Positions 1 through 11,257 of a DNA stretch of 64,000 nt are shown here, in pieces. Numbering within the stretch: position 1 is the first letter of the stretch; each line of letters starts with the position of its first letter. This DNA is from Macrocybe gigantea (Eukaryota > Basidiomycota > Agaricomycetes > Agaricales > Callistosporiaceae), in contig SJRY01000100.1 in assembly GCA_011319805.1 (NCBI GenBank), positions 34,906-98,905 of the forward strand. The letters are read 5' to 3'. Position numbers and translations under genes: made by a program. The notes under the pieces were generated by a model. It was not told the DNA's origin. It was given only the letters and a program-made list of their open reading frames with translations, and did no database searches.

Positions 1-168
1 ACAAATGCTGTGGACTGCAGATGAGTAAGACTAAGGAGGAGATGACTCAAGGTGACTAGGGAAGTGGAATGACTCGATGGCTGCACACTGCACAGCATGA
101 TGGGAGGATAAGGGATGTGGGAAAGATAAGATAAGAATTGAATAGTCCTTTGGGCGGCGTCTGTAACA
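1..168 (-). repeat. Family-1 LTR, truncated by window start
   Basis: Minus-strand copy of the family-1 LTR. Its inner boundary is GTCTGTAACA ending at 168, the reverse complement of the TGTTACAGAC start seen in all other copies. Only the U3 half is inside the window; the TATA and R part would lie to the left. It matches the other LTRs across the GATAAGATAAGA and TGACTC blocks. Whether it is a solo LTR or the end of a full element cannot be decided from this window. Confidence 0.85.
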
Positions 169-338
169 CGCACTGCACCCTCTGAAAGCACCAACACCTG
201 GCAAAACCCCCCAGACCCCCTCTCTCACACACATCAGTGCTGAAGCCCTGCTAGACCGGGAGAGTGTACCACCGAGCTCGGTAAAGCGCATATACCTTGC
301 TATATTAGTGCATATACTCACAAAAAGTATTCCGAAAC

Positions 339-1599
339 GTGCAGACACCTCCCCAGACTATCTCGTGCACCCCTTCTCAGTCCACACAACCTTTGACCTC
401 GAATCACAACTGCAACCACAGCACCTCCTCCAGTTCAGAGTCTGAACCCGATCTTCTCCTTCACAAAAACATGTCTACTGCCCCTACACTCGGCAAGGCC
501 ATGTGCCTATGCCCTGGACCATCCAAGCTCCCCTCATTACAGAGGGTGAATTAACACCATGTGTCGTTCGAGAATTCGAACTGGCCTGCCTCAATTATTT
601 TGCAATCAAAGGCCTGACCGAAAACCAAGTCGCCATGGCAATTCCAGCCTTCAGCGACCTCCAAATCTGGGAGTGGGTTGCCTCGGACCGCGAACAGCTC
701 TGTGCGCTCACATTCACCACCTTCATAGGTGAAATCTGACTGCTCTTCCTACCCGCTTGCTGGGAAGACAATATCCGTCAATCCTTGACCACCACCACCC
801 TTAACGAAAATGCCGACTTCCATGCCTGGTACACAGATAGATTAAATGAGAACCTGGTCCTGAAAACGACCAAGTATCATCTCAACGATGACAAATTTCA
901 TGAACAGCTCGAGAATCTCTTAGACTCTGAGCTACATGAATGCTGTGAAGACCAAACCTCGATGTCATCATACAGAATGCTATCGACCCCATCTCCAAAG
1001 AGAAGATGGCTTCCGCTCAACTACGCACATGGGTCGAGGAGGTCCGTAAAGTTGTGCAAGCCCAGGCAAAGGAGCTCAGATGCTTCCGTCACACTGCAGA
1101 GGAGATCAACCGTGTGTCAAAACGGCAGGTGCTCTCCAGACCTTCTCGCAATGCCAACACAACAGCCACCTCTGCCAACACTGCTTCTACGGCCTCCGAC
1201 GGATCTTACTCCTGTCTCCCAAAACTGACCGATGATGAGAGAATACTACTCCGAAAACACCATGGTTGTCAGAAATGCAGGAAGGGATACATGTCCATCG
1301 GCCATGACTGCGCCTGGCCCAAGGCCAAGGGATATCAAACCCTTTCCGATGCCATTTTGCTTCGAGACTGCCCCGCAGACTGGAAGAGCACCTCTTCCAA
1401 TGTGAGCTTGTCAAACAGCAAGGCAACATTGAGCAACACAATGACAGCGCCGGTTGCCACAACCACATCAGCCCACAATGACAGCATCTTCTCAGAGGAC
1501 GATCTCAATGCCATCGTGGCCTCATGCCCTTGGCTGTCCTTGGCAATGGATCTGACTCCAGCTTTGACGTATGTGCTCCCCTTACTGAACGCCATCTGA
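339..1599 (+). pseudogene. Element A gag (Ty3/gypsy), frame-broken
   Basis: Degraded capsid/nucleocapsid gene of an old Ty3/gypsy element. The likely start is the ATG at 471. The conserved Agaricomycete gag block PLITEGELTP is at about 530-560, followed by the helical capsid region to about 960. The C-terminal cysteine region (CQKCRKGYMSIGHDC, about 1267-1313) is the zinc-binding part typical of this gag family. The frame shifts at least three times (near 540, 740 and 1000), so no single ORF remains. Bases 169-338 upstream hold no recognised gene and are probably element leader or the extreme N-terminus. Downstream the protease follows immediately, as expected for gag-pol order. Confidence 0.7.
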
Positions 1600-1600
1600 A

Positions 1601-2490
1601 ATGGCAGTGCACCGCAACCAGTCCACTAACCGAATTCCCTTAACAGTGACGAGCCTACTAGACTGTGGTGTGCATGCTGTCTTGATCAACCGCGCACTCG
1701 TTGACAAACTCGGTCTATGTCGCTTTAAACTCGCGAAACCCTTCTCATATTCTGTTGCTCTCAGAGAAACCAACGCTCCCTCCCCGATATACCAATTTGC
1801 TGAATACGTGAAACTGTCCGTCTCTTCTTGTGATTCTACCTGGCACTCTCATAAAGTACGTGCTATCATCGCACCAAAATTATGCACTCCCATTCTTCTC
1901 AGGCTACTGTTCCTCTCACACAATGACCTCATACTAGATATTGCCTCTCAAACTGTTATTGATAAAAAAACCAATTACAACTTGTTGAACCCGCCTCCGC
2001 CTCCTAAGGCTCCACCACTCCCAATTTCTCCACCCTCATGCAGACGATTGAACATTATTGAAGCTAAACACACAAAGAAAGAGAAAGAGGTCATCATGTG
2101 TGAATTGCTCGAAAAGACAGCGAACCACCATGTAGATGGGGCTTCCATGACTCCACTTGTGGTCGCTGTGCTCATCAAGGACCATATTGAAAGTTTAGCA
2201 GCAGAAAACATTTGGCTCTGTTAGAAGAGCAGTATCGAGGAACTTACAAGGACATGTTTGAACCAATTCCACATGTGGACGAGTTGCTGCACTCAGTCTA
2301 TGCCTCTATCACCTTGAAAGATGCGAACAAATGCATTGCAACCCAAACTTATGCATGCCTGTGTAAATATCGAGACACATGGAAAACCTTAATTCAACAA
2401 CATCTTGATGCAGGTCGTATAAGACCATCCTCCTCTCCAAATGCCTCCCTGGCCTTTATTATTCTGAAAGCAGACACAACAATGCTCTCC
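1601..2490 (+). pseudogene. Element A protease and pol linker, broken
   Basis: Retropepsin-like segment of element A. The active-site triad position reads LLDCGVHAVLI (about 1655-1687), so the usual D-S/T-G is D-C-G here, which should inactivate the enzyme. A proline-rich linker (about 1988-2030) is followed by the pol block leading to RT (about 2210-2490), containing AGRIRPSSSP at about 2410-2440. At least two frame changes (about 2220 and 2490) break the frame. It lies between gag and RT of the same element and runs in the same direction. Confidence 0.65.
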
Positions 2491-3043
2491 AGATGGTGAA
2501 TGATTATCGACAGCTGAACATGAATACAGTCACAGACAGCCACCCGTTGCCCCGAGTCGATGACATCCTAGCGGACTGCGTGAAGGAAAAGATCTGGAGC
2601 ATATTAGACATGACGAACAGCTTTTTCCAGACTCGGATGCATTCCAAAGACGTCACCCTCACAGTGGTGATGACTCCCTTCAGCCTGTACGAGTAGTTGG
2701 TGATGCCATGGGTCTCCAGAATGCACCCGCAATCCATTAGTGTTGGGTAACTGAAGCACTGCAAACTCATTGGCAAGTGCTGCCACATATACCTTGATGA
2801 TATTATCATTTGGTTGAACAATCTTGCGGACCACAAAAAGGAGTGGCAGCAGTGATGGAACTCCTGTGAGCGAAATGACTGTATTGCAACCCAAAGAAAT
2901 CGAAGATGTTCTGCACTTCTGTTAACTTCTTGGGTCACCAGATCTCACAACGTGGATTAGAGGCTGATGAACATAAGGCCCAGTAAATACTAGACTGGCC
3001 TGTCCCTGATTGTACAAAGGACGTGCACGCGTTTCTCGGGTTG
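2491..3043 (+). pseudogene. Element A reverse transcriptase, 5' part
   Basis: RT palm and thumb of element A. NDYRQLNMNTV at the start is the RT-1/2 region, and the catalytic YLDD is at 2790-2801. There is an in-frame TAG at about 2694 and several frame changes after it. The thumb motif AFLGLV runs up to base 3048, where a family-1 element interrupts it. The same frame resumes after the GTAAG duplication at 9864, so this gene is cleanly split by the insertion. The rest of pol is at 9869-11257. Confidence 0.75.
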
Positions 3044-3048
3044 GTAAG

Positions 3049-3365
3049 TGTTACAGACGTCGCCCAAAGGACCATTCAATTTCTTATCTTATCTTTCCCA
3101 CATCCCTTATCTCCCCCATCATGCTGCGCAGTGCGCAGCCTCGAGTCATTCCACTTCCCTAGTCATCTGAGTCATCTCCTTCCAGTCTTACTCATCCGCA
3201 GTCCACAGCATTGCGCAGCCCATGGTCCGTGCTCGAGTACTGTAGTGTATATAAGGACTCCCAGATGTACCAGTAATGCTAGGCTTAATATTCCTTTTGC
3301 CATCATCTCAAGACCACTCTCGCACTTAGTCTGCCCAGTCCTTCTGAGATTCGTCTAGCCTAACA
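3049..3365 (+). repeat. 5' LTR of copy 1a
   Basis: 317-bp LTR starting TGTTACAG and ending CTAACA. It contains a TGAGTCA site (3168-3174), a TATA box (3248-3254) and the predicted transcript start at 3281. The primer-binding site follows after 2 nt. Confidence 0.92.
3248..3291 (+). promoter_or_regulatory. TATA box and predicted R start, copy 1a
   Basis: TATATAA at 3248-3254. The 11-mer AGGCTTAATAT at 3281-3291 begins 33 nt after the first T of the TATA box, where Pol II normally initiates. It is exactly complementary to the primer-binding site, which supports placing the RNA 5' end here. The same layout occurs in copy 1b (TATA 45704-45710, R start 45737). Confidence 0.75.
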
Positions 3366-3367
3366 AG

Positions 3368-3378
3368 ATATTAAGCCT
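3368..3378 (+). other. Self-primer binding site, copy 1a
   Basis: ATATTAAGCCT, starting 2 nt after the LTR, is the exact 11-nt reverse complement of the predicted first 11 nt of the transcript (3281-3291); the match does not extend on either side. This is the arrangement known from Tf1 of fission yeast, where the folded RNA 5' end, not a tRNA, primes reverse transcription. No tRNA-like TGG start is present. Confidence 0.8.
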
Positions 3379-4026
3379 CGTCGAGACTCGCTCAGACTCA
3401 CACACACACCACGTCACGCTTTATCAAAGACTTGATCAACATTCGACGACAAGCGGTCGCCGACCCAGCGAGCACTAGCACGAGCGATGAGAGCACTTGG
3501 CTCAGAGAAGTAGACCAGACATTGCAGTCCACGCCATTCGCAGAGACAGTCCACGCCACCCGCAGAGACACTAGCAATCCAAACAAACGAAAGAGAGAGC
3601 GCACACCTACACCAAGTAGCGACGACGAAGAACAGGCATTTCTGAGAGAGTTTGCCTTCACCACCACAGACGAGCCCACTGAGATCCTCAGCGAAGGAGC
3701 AGCACAACTCATTGCAGAACTCTTCCTAGAAGGAGAATACGGGATAAGCCCAGAAGAGCTGTGGTCAGACCAGAATCTTCTTGCCGAAGAAGAGGACGAA
3801 CCCATCCGCAAGAAAACAAGAAAGAACGAACACAAGCCGAGATTTTAGGCGACAACAGATCGAGAACTATAATCGCCGAACACAGGAGGAAGACATACTG
3901 ATACAGAGAGGGCACGATGCACAGAGCATACGACAGAACCAACGAGAACGACACCAGAGTCAAGGACACACAGGAACGAAACCGCCGAATCCCTTCAGAG
4001 GACCAATCCGCCGAAGCACTGCATAA
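3375..4026 (+). CDS. ORF0 of copy 1a, open frame without AUG
   Basis: Open frame from the TAA inside the primer-binding site to TAA at 4024-4026, 18 nt before the gag ATG. It contains no in-frame ATG. The product would be hydrophilic: a basic patch KRKRERTPTP (about 3590-3615), an acidic stretch SSDDEE, a hydrophobic/acidic middle, and an Arg/Gln-rich C-terminal half. Two single-base deletions near 3827 and 3838 break the frame in this copy; copy 1b shows where they fall. The frame is recognisable in copies 1b and P. Translation, if any, would need a non-AUG start. No family is recognised; it could also be a fortuitously open leader. Confidence 0.45.
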
Positions 4027-4044
4027 GGAGAGAATCGCACCACC

Positions 4045-5178
4045 ATGGCGAAAGTAAGCAACAGCGACTGGGACGAATACTATCGGTGGAGGGAGCGAAA
4101 AGGATTACCAAAGACAAACGGACCGACCGCCGCAGAGTGGGCCGATTTTGAACAAGCTTGTAGAATCGCAGGAGTCGACCTAGACTACTGGAAAGAACAG
4201 AGAGAGGAGCGAAGACAGAAACAGCTCCAAGAACAGCAAGCCCAAGTACAAGCACAGCAGACCCAAGAACAACAGATCCAGGAACAGGAAGACCAAGACC
4301 AAGAGAACGACGAAGAAAACCCCCAAAGGATGACGACAGAATACAAGGGAATCATCGCCGACCCGAAATCCTTTACAGGAGATCGAACGTCCTTCGATAT
4401 TTGGTGGAGGAAGATGAAACTCTACATAACCGCACATGGGACCTCACGGATACACAGAAGATTGGAGCGGTCCTGTCTAGAATGACCGACGGACCCGGAG
4501 CCCACTGGGCATCAAAGAAGATCGACACCACTACCAACCAAAGCACATGGGCCGACTTCATAACCGAGATAGAGACACGATTCAGCAATGTCATGTCGCC
4601 ATCACAAGCAGGAAGCAAACTATTCAATATCAGACAGGGAAACCGACCCATCGACGAATTTCTGGATGAATTCGTAGACCTCGCAGGGAAAGCAGGAATG
4701 ACAGGAACAGCCCCTCGTTTCCTACTCGAGAAGAGTTAAACCGAAGGACAGCAGAAGCCGTACACTCGATCTCCACACTCCAACAGATGGAGATGAATAT
4801 ATCAAGACAGTTCGAGCGATTGGACGAAACATCGATGAACACAGAAATGTGATGAGAGGAGAATTCACAAGCAATCAGCGCAAGGCCGGAAATCCAAGCC
4901 GAGGAGCAGGACAGGCCATGAAGTCGACAAAGTACGAAGCAACAACTGCTTCAACTGCAATAAACCAGGACATCTCACGAAACTGCCCGGAACCACGAAA
5001 AGGAGCAGCAAATGTCACATGTTTCAATTGTGGCTTAAAGGACACTATGCACGAACTGCAAGAAGAAGAAGAAAGGAAAATCCCGGTCAGAGAAGTGAAA
5101 GAAGAAGAAGGAGAGGACGAAGAAGACAAGGATGAAGAAAGCTCTGACAAAGAGGGTTTTGCCGAAGGGTCCGACTAG
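4045..5178 (+). pseudogene. Family-1 Gag, copy 1a
   Basis: Structural Gag of the chromovirus. The start ATG lies in a strong context (CCACCATGG). Order of parts: N-terminal region, a Gln/Glu-rich coiled coil (about 4200-4310), the capsid domain (about 4340-4850, with FDIWWRKMK and RPIDEFLDEF), then two CCHC zinc knuckles in tandem (about 4950-5060: CFNCNKPGH-type, then CFNCGLKGH-type as seen in copy 1b). A Lys-rich patch and an acidic tail end at TAG 5176-5178. Single-base deletions near 4440, 4737, 4778, 4920, 4970 and 5040 break the frame relative to copy 1b. Confidence 0.8.
5154..5160 (+). promoter_or_regulatory. -1 ribosomal frameshift heptamer GGGTTTT
   Basis: In the gag frame the site reads G GGT TTT, a canonical X XXY YYZ heptamer, 15 nt before the gag stop codon. 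Slipping back one base enters exactly the frame of protease-RT, which is open through this point. The heptamer is conserved in copy 1b (47614-47620) and in both arms of P (39638-39644; 42903-42909 on the minus strand). Confidence 0.7.
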
Positions 5179-8100
5179 GAGGTGCTAAATCGCGACCCAT
5201 ACAACTGAAACAGACTCGCTTCGATACCGGATGTAGATCATCCCATACTCTGAAATACACCATTCCCACAAGCGATCTGAAGCACCAAGGAAAACCATCC
5301 AAGGGACAAACCACCAAAGAGGAAAGAACTCGCAGTACCAGCGAGGATACGAACACGAAAAGGAATCACAACGATAACACCAAAGTCGATAGCGGAGTGG
5401 ATAGGACCTGCATCAACACCGCGATAGTAGCAAAAACAGGACTGAAGATACGACGAATCAAGAAGATTCCCATCATAAATGCAGACGGATCACCCAACGC
5501 CAGAAAACAGCAGACCGAGTAGCGGAGGTCCACATTGACATTAAAGGACACAAGGAGCACATGGAAGCCATCGTACTCGACATCGGAAAAACCGACATGC
5601 TACTAGGACATGACTGGCTTGTCTACCACAACCCAACAATCAAATGGAGGACAGGAGAAGTTGTCTTCGACAGATGCCCTAAAACGTGCAAAATAAACCA
5701 CCAGACGATTAAGATACAAAGATGGCTGAATCAGCGAAAACCACAGCCAGCGACAAGACAGGAACCCAGATACCCCCATATCTGATCAGATTCAAACACC
5801 TCTTCAAGGAGAAGAACTTTGATCGCTTACCAGACCACAAGAATGGGACCATGAAATAAACTAACGAAGGATGCACCCAAAATGATACCGAGCAAGGTCT
5901 ACCCATGACACAGAAAGAGCTAGAGGAACTAGATGCCTTCGTCGAAGAAGGATTACGAACAGGAAAAATACGCCCATCGAAATCACCTTACGCAGCACCC
6001 TGCTTCTTTCACAACAAGAAGGATGGAAGCAAACGACTCATCCAAGACTACCGGGAAAAATAAATATACAGGTCAAGGACAAGTTCCCACTACCATGCAT
6101 CAGCGAGCTCCTTGACGTACTACAAGGAGCAAAACTTTAGCAAGATCGACATTATCTGGGGATACAATAACGTGCGCATCTGGAAAGGGGACGAATGGAA
6201 GGCAGCCTTCCTAACAGCAAGAGGACTCTTTGAACCGACAGTCATGTATTTTGGGCAGTGCAACACACCAGGCACTTTTAGCCGAATGATGGCGAGCCTC
6301 TTCCAAGACCAAATACGAAGAAGAGTGTGCATAATCTATATGGACGACATCATAATCATCGACGAACACGAGAGGAACTCCAAAAGAACACCATAGAGGT
6401 CATGGAAATTGTTAGGCTAGACGAATCTCAAAAGGACTCGGGCAGACTAAGTGCGAGAGTGGTCTTGAGATGATGGCAAAGGAATATTAAGCCTAGCGTT
6501 ACTGGTACATCTGGGAGTCCTTATATACACTACAGTACTCGAGCACGGACCATGGGCTGCGCAATGCTGTGGACTGCGGATGAGTAAGACTGGAAGGAGA
6601 TGACTCAGGATGACTAGGGAAGTGAGATGACTCGATGGCTGCGCGCTGCGCAGCATGATGGGGGAGATAAGGGATGTGGAAAGATAAGATAAGAAAATGA
6701 ATAGTCCTTTGGGCGGCGTCTGTAACAGAAATACTGAACAAGAATGACTTGTTCATCAAAGGACTGAAATGCATCTGGGAATCATCAAAAGTCCCAGTAC
6801 TAGGATACATCATAGGAGAAGGGAAGGTAGAAATGGAACCAGAAAAGATCACAGCCGTACAATCCTGGCCAACCCCAAAGACGAAGAAAGAACTACAAAA
6901 GTTCTTGGGATTCACGAACTTTTACCGACGATTCATCAGGGATATGCAAAGGTCGCCAAACCCCTGACGGAGTTGACTGGAAACAAAGCATTCCAGTGGA
7001 CAGACAAGCAACAGGATGCTTTCAAAGAGCTGATTCGACATATAACCTCAGCACCCATTCTAGCACTACCACAAACAGAAGGAAAATTCTGAGTTGAAAC
7101 AGACACCTCAGGATATGCCATTGGAGCAGTACTATCACAACAGCAGAAAGGACTATGGCATCCGATTGTATTCATTTCGAGATGCATGACCCCAGCAGAG
7201 CAAAACTATGAAATCTACGACAAGGAACTTCTTGCAATAATGGTCGCACTAAAGACATGGAGACAATACCTCCTCGAAGCTCGAGAGAAGTTCGAAATAT
7301 TGACGGATCACAAAAACCTATCATACTTCCGGAAGCCACAGCGACTCAATTCGAGACAGATTGGCTGGTACCTGAAATTACAAGAATACGACTACGAACT
7401 ACGACACGTACCAGGAAAGGTGAATGGAAAAGCGGACGTCCTGTCACAGATGGCGGGATATGAAGAAAACCTAGCAGAGAAGGACGACATACAAATGATC
7501 AAAGAAGCAGCATTCATTCGACATCTGGAAGAGAATAATGAATGAGACTTCGAATTTATGATGTTCGAGGACGAACACCCATGGAAAGGAGAAGCAGAAA
7601 ATAATGAAACAATACAAACAAGAGGAATCACGATGATCGAATCCTCAAGGATAGAACAAATTCGACAATGCACATGAAGGGAGACAATCATAACAACAGG
7701 ACTGAAGGAAAAACCACACTGGTTCACAGAAGAAGACCACATTGTATACGTAGGAGGAAAAATCTACATTCCTCCAGACAACAAACTGAAGGAAGACATC
7801 ATGTTTGAACACCATGACACACCCATCGGAGGACACCCAGGACAATACCACATGCACGAGCTCATAAACCGCACCTATTGGTGGCCATCAATGCTAACGG
7901 ACATCAAGAAGTATGTCAATGGATGTGAGACATGTCAGCGAAACAAAATATCCGACAAAAGAAACACGCACCCCTACACCCGCACGAAGTCCCATAGCAA
8001 CCATGGGAAGATATCGGAGTAGATCTCATAGGACCGCTACCCAGCTCGAATGGCTTTAATGCCATCGCCGCAGTCACAGACTGCCTGACCAAGATGATCC

Positions 8101-9112
8101 ATCTAGTTCCCACAAAGACCGAACTCACAGCAGAAGGTCTCGCACGACTATACCGAGACAATGTGTGGCGGCTTCACGGAATCCCACGAAAGATCATCAG
8201 TGATCGAGGACCCCAGTTCACAGTGCGATTCATGACAGCACTTCTAAAATTACTCAGAACAAAGCAAAACCTATCAATGGCCTATCACCCACAGACAGAT
8301 GGACAGGCGGAATGATCCCACCAAGAAACGGAAGCCTTCCTCAGAAGCTTCACAAACAACTTACAGGACGATTGGGCAGAATGGATAGCAATCGCAGAGT
8401 ACCAGTACAATGACAAAGCACACCAGGGAACGAAGGAGACACCATTCTACCTCAACTATGGAATACACCCCTGGAAGGGAGAGCCACAGACAACAGAAGG
8501 GAATAACCCGGCAGCAAAGGACTTTGTCAAAAGAATGAACCAAATATGGAAAGAAGCAAATGCTGTGCTGCAGTATGCACAAACACGAGCCAAAGACAAT
8601 TACAATGTGAGGCGAAGACCAGCCCATGAATACAAGAAAGGGGATAGAGTATGGCTAGAGCCACCAACATCACAGTCAACCAACCATCAAAGAAGTTATC
8701 GGCACTCCGATACGGACCGTTCAAGGTGGTTGAAAAGAAAGGAGCCTCGGCATATTGCCTGGAACTCCCAGCATCATGGCAGCTGATACACCCCGTGTTC
8801 AATGAAACACTGCTCATGCCCTACAAAGGACCCCATTTCAAGATACAAGAATGACCATCACTGCCATCCTCTGAAATCATAAATGATGAAGAAGAGTACG
8901 AGATAGAAGAGATCCTAAAAAGGAAGAAACAAGGGAGGGGGATGCTATTCCTGGTCAAATGGAAAGGATACGGACACGAAGAGAACACGTGGATCAAAGA
9001 GAAGGAACTGGGGAATGCACAGCAAGCTCTAGACCACTTCCTAAAGAAGACTGCGAACCAGGATAAAAGGATCACAACAAGAGGGAAGAAGACCAAAAAT
9101 CGCACTTCATGA
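5161..9112 (+). pseudogene. Family-1 Pol with chromodomain, copy 1a
   Basis: Polyprotein with protease (about 5385-5640, damaged DSGAD site, then LLGHDWL), RT (about 5930-6970; catalytic YMDD at 6337-6348), RNase H (about 7080-7450), integrase zinc finger (about 7800-7950) and DDE core (about 8010-8320), and a C-terminal chromodomain (about 8890-9040, ending in a VKWKGYG-type block). The chromodomain places it in the chromoviruses. A solo LTR interrupts RT at 6410. Nonsense codons at 7090, 7543, 7675 and 8313 are all TGA where copy 1b has CGA. Many single-base deletions add frame breaks. Pol ends at TGA 9110-9112, overlapping the ORF3 start. Confidence 0.85.
6410..6727 (-). repeat. Solo family-1 LTR inside copy 1a RT
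   Basis: 318-bp LTR in reverse orientation flanked by a perfect GAAAT duplication (6405-6409 and 6728-6732). The uninterrupted site in copy 1b (around 48878-48890) reads straight through the same codons, which confirms a clean insertion. With no internal region left, this is a solo LTR produced by LTR-LTR recombination. Confidence 0.93.
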
Positions 9113-9506
9113 CCACCAACGCCCCCATCAGCATCGACAGCAGCGAGGGCAGCCGCGCACCTACCCCCAACCGCCCAAGCGACCTCGAGAATCTGGCAAG
9201 GATTCTCAATGCTAGCGACTACATGGACCCCTCGCCATCACACTTGGCGTGTATATGCGCTATGTTATGACCGTCCGCACGCACCTCTGGACCAGGCGAA
9301 CCCCTGATGGGACTGGCCCCACTGCAGCTGAACGTATCGCGCTTCGTGAGGCGATGGAAATGCTTCGCACAGAAAACCGGCAACTTAAACTCCTCGCCAC
9401 CACACTCCATCACATCCGCACCTATAATGAAGAGCTCATTCATACATGGGCCCCGTGTGCCGCGACCGCCTGGGAGACCAATACTGGGTGGGGACAGCTG
9501 GACTAA
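9109..9506 (+). CDS. ORF3 of copy 1a, coiled-coil protein after pol
   Basis: Small ORF whose ATG (9109-9111) overlaps the pol stop as ATGA, suggesting coupled termination-reinitiation. About 132 residues are expected. There is a Ser/Pro-rich N-terminus, then a helical segment with heptad-like spacing (AERIALREAMEMLRTENRQL, about 9332-9391), and a Trp-containing C-terminus ending at TAA 9504-9506. A single-base deletion near 9230 shifts the frame in this copy, relative to copy 1b with its run of five C. There is no signal peptide or membrane segment, so it is not an envelope-like gene. No family is recognised. It is nearly the same in copy 1b (51257-51654). Confidence 0.55.
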
Positions 9507-9531
9507 GGTTCTTCGCAAGGATGCGAATCTA

Positions 9532-9543
9532 CAGAGAGGGTGA
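9532..9543 (+). other. Polypurine tract, copy 1a
   Basis: Purine-rich run AGAGAGGGTGA directly before the 3' LTR, the expected plus-strand primer site. Copy 1b has the same tract at 51680-51691. Confidence 0.7.
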
Positions 9544-9863
9544 TGTTACAGACGTCGCCCAAAGGACCATTCAATTTCTTATCTTATCTTTCCCACATCC
9601 CTTATCTCCCCCGTCATGCTGCGCAGCACGCAGCCTTCGAGTCATTCCACTTCCCTAGTCATCCTGAGTCATCTCCTTCCAGTCTTACTCATCTGCAGTC
9701 CACAGCATTGCGCAGCCCATGGTCTGTGCTCGAGTACTGTAATGTATATAAGGACTCCCAGATGTACCAGTAGCACTAGGCTTAATATTCCTTTTGCCAT
9801 CATCTCAAGACCACTCTCGCACTTAGTCTGCCCAAGTCCTTCTGAGATTCGTCTAGCCTAACA
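9544..9863 (+). repeat. 3' LTR of copy 1a
   Basis: 320-bp LTR, TGTTACAG..CTAACA, followed by the target duplication GTAAG. It differs from the 5' LTR at about a dozen sites, including several C/T and G/A changes at CpG positions. Confidence 0.92.
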
Positions 9864-9868
9864 GTAAG

Positions 9869-11257
9869 GTATATCACAACCTTTTTGCCTTCGCTCACAT
9901 GTTACACGGGAATCCTCAATCCTCTCACTTCAAAAGAGGCCAAAATCGATTGGCCTGATTGGCAGCAACACCACCAGGCTGCCTTCAATGCCATCAAGGA
10001 GCTCGTAGTGTCACACAAGTGTCTAACATTGATAGACTATGATCTCATGCCTGAGTATAAGGTTTTCGTCACAACAGACACCAGCGACTTCCAAACAGGT
10101 GCCATACTGTCGTTCAGCAAAACATGGGAGTCAACGCATCCTGTTGCTTTCGAATCACAAACCTTGAAAGGTGCACAGTTACATTACCCTGTTCATGAGA
10201 AGGAAATGTTGGCAATTATATGAGCCATCACAAAGTGGCAGGCAGACTTATTAGGCATACCCTTCTTCATCTACACAGATCACAAAACTCTGGAGAATTT
10301 CGACACCCAGAAGGACCTGAGTCACCGGCAAGCACGCTGGATGGAACATCTCTCTCAATTCGAAAGTCGGATTGTCTACATCAAGGGCCCAGACAACACG
10401 GCAGCTGATGCCTTATCCAGGACCAAATTCGTGACTGATTCCAAGGATGCAGAAAAGGACAGTCGCCCGCCGTACCTATACACAGAAGATGACAACAACG
10501 GCATATGCTGTCTGATTCCCCCTGTAAATTCTTGCCTAATGACACTAGCGGTGCTCACGGAGGTGGAGACGGATTCTGATATACCAGAAAAAGTGAATAC
10601 ACTCTCTATCTCCATGGACCCTGTGTTCCTCCACACAGTTCGTAAAGGTTACAGTGACGACAAATGGTGCAAGTGCCTTATAGAGGCCCAAGTAATGCCT
10701 GATGGAGTCCAGCTCACTGATGGGCTCTTATATGTCGTGGACCGACTTGTGATCCCTCGCATTCCAATTATCTGCGAAGAGCTTTTCCAACTCACACATG
10801 ACACATTAGGTCACTTCGGTTTCAACAAGTCCTACGGGTCCTTGTGAGACTCTTTCTATTGGCCAGGTATGCATCGAGATCTCGAATCGGCTTACATCCC
10901 AGCATGCGCAGACTGCCAGTGCAACAAATCCTCCATGAAGTGCACATTGGGGCCTCTCCACCCCTTACCCATCCCTGATGGCCGTGGTGATTCTGTGGCT
11001 ATTGACTTCATTGGACCTCTGCCAGAGGATGAAGGATTTAATTATATTGTCACATTCACAGACAGATTGGGCAGCGACATTCGCATCATCCCTTGCAGGG
11101 ACACCATCTCTGGAGAACAACTGGCAACAATCTTCTTCGACGAATGGTACTGTGAAAATGGATTGCCATCCAACATCATCTGCGATCATAATAAACTATT
11201 CGTGTCTGATTTCTGGAACGCCTTGCACAAAATCACTGGCATCAAACTGAACATGTG
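9869..11257 (+). pseudogene. Element A RNase H and integrase, truncated
   Basis: Continuation of element A after the nested copy. It holds the RT thumb/connection, RNase H (about 10060-10420, with VTTDTSDFQTGAIL and YTDHKTLENF), the integrase zinc finger (about 10790-10940, HFGF..CADCQCNK) and the first two catalytic acidic positions of integrase (AIDFIGPL at about 11000, ICDHNKLF at about 11180). In-frame TGA codons at 10222 and 10845 sit where arginine (CGA) is expected. Family-level similarity ends at about 11257, just before the HPQ..DG..E block that would carry the third catalytic residue. That missing part is found in inverted orientation at 55410-55947. Confidence 0.75.

Larger units (their letters stand above)
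3049..9863 (+). mobile_element. Family-1 chromovirus, copy 1a (full length)
   Basis: Complete LTR retrotransposon of 6.8 kb. It has LTRs at 3049-3365 and 9544-9863, both TGTTACAG..CTAACA, flanked by a perfect 5-bp target duplication GTAAG (3044-3048 and 9864-9868). Order inside: primer-binding site, ORF0, Gag, -1 frameshift site, Pol with C-terminal chromodomain, ORF3, polypurine tract. The two LTRs differ at about a dozen positions, so this copy is older than copy 1b. It sits inside the RT of element A and is itself interrupted by a reverse-oriented solo LTR at 6410-6727. Confidence 0.93.

Noticed and set aside
4180..4437. Hydrophobic minus-strand ORFs opposite gag (also at 38661-38987 and 43560-43886)
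   Set aside because: They are the antisense reading of the Gln/Glu codons of the gag coiled coil, which gives Leu/Phe/Val-rich shadows.
5161..9112. TGA read as a sense codon (alternative code or readthrough)
   Set aside because: Comparison with copy 1b shows CGA at the same sites, so these are decay mutations.
9109..9506. ORF3 as an envelope gene
   Set aside because: It has no signal peptide, membrane segment or glycoprotein-like cysteines.
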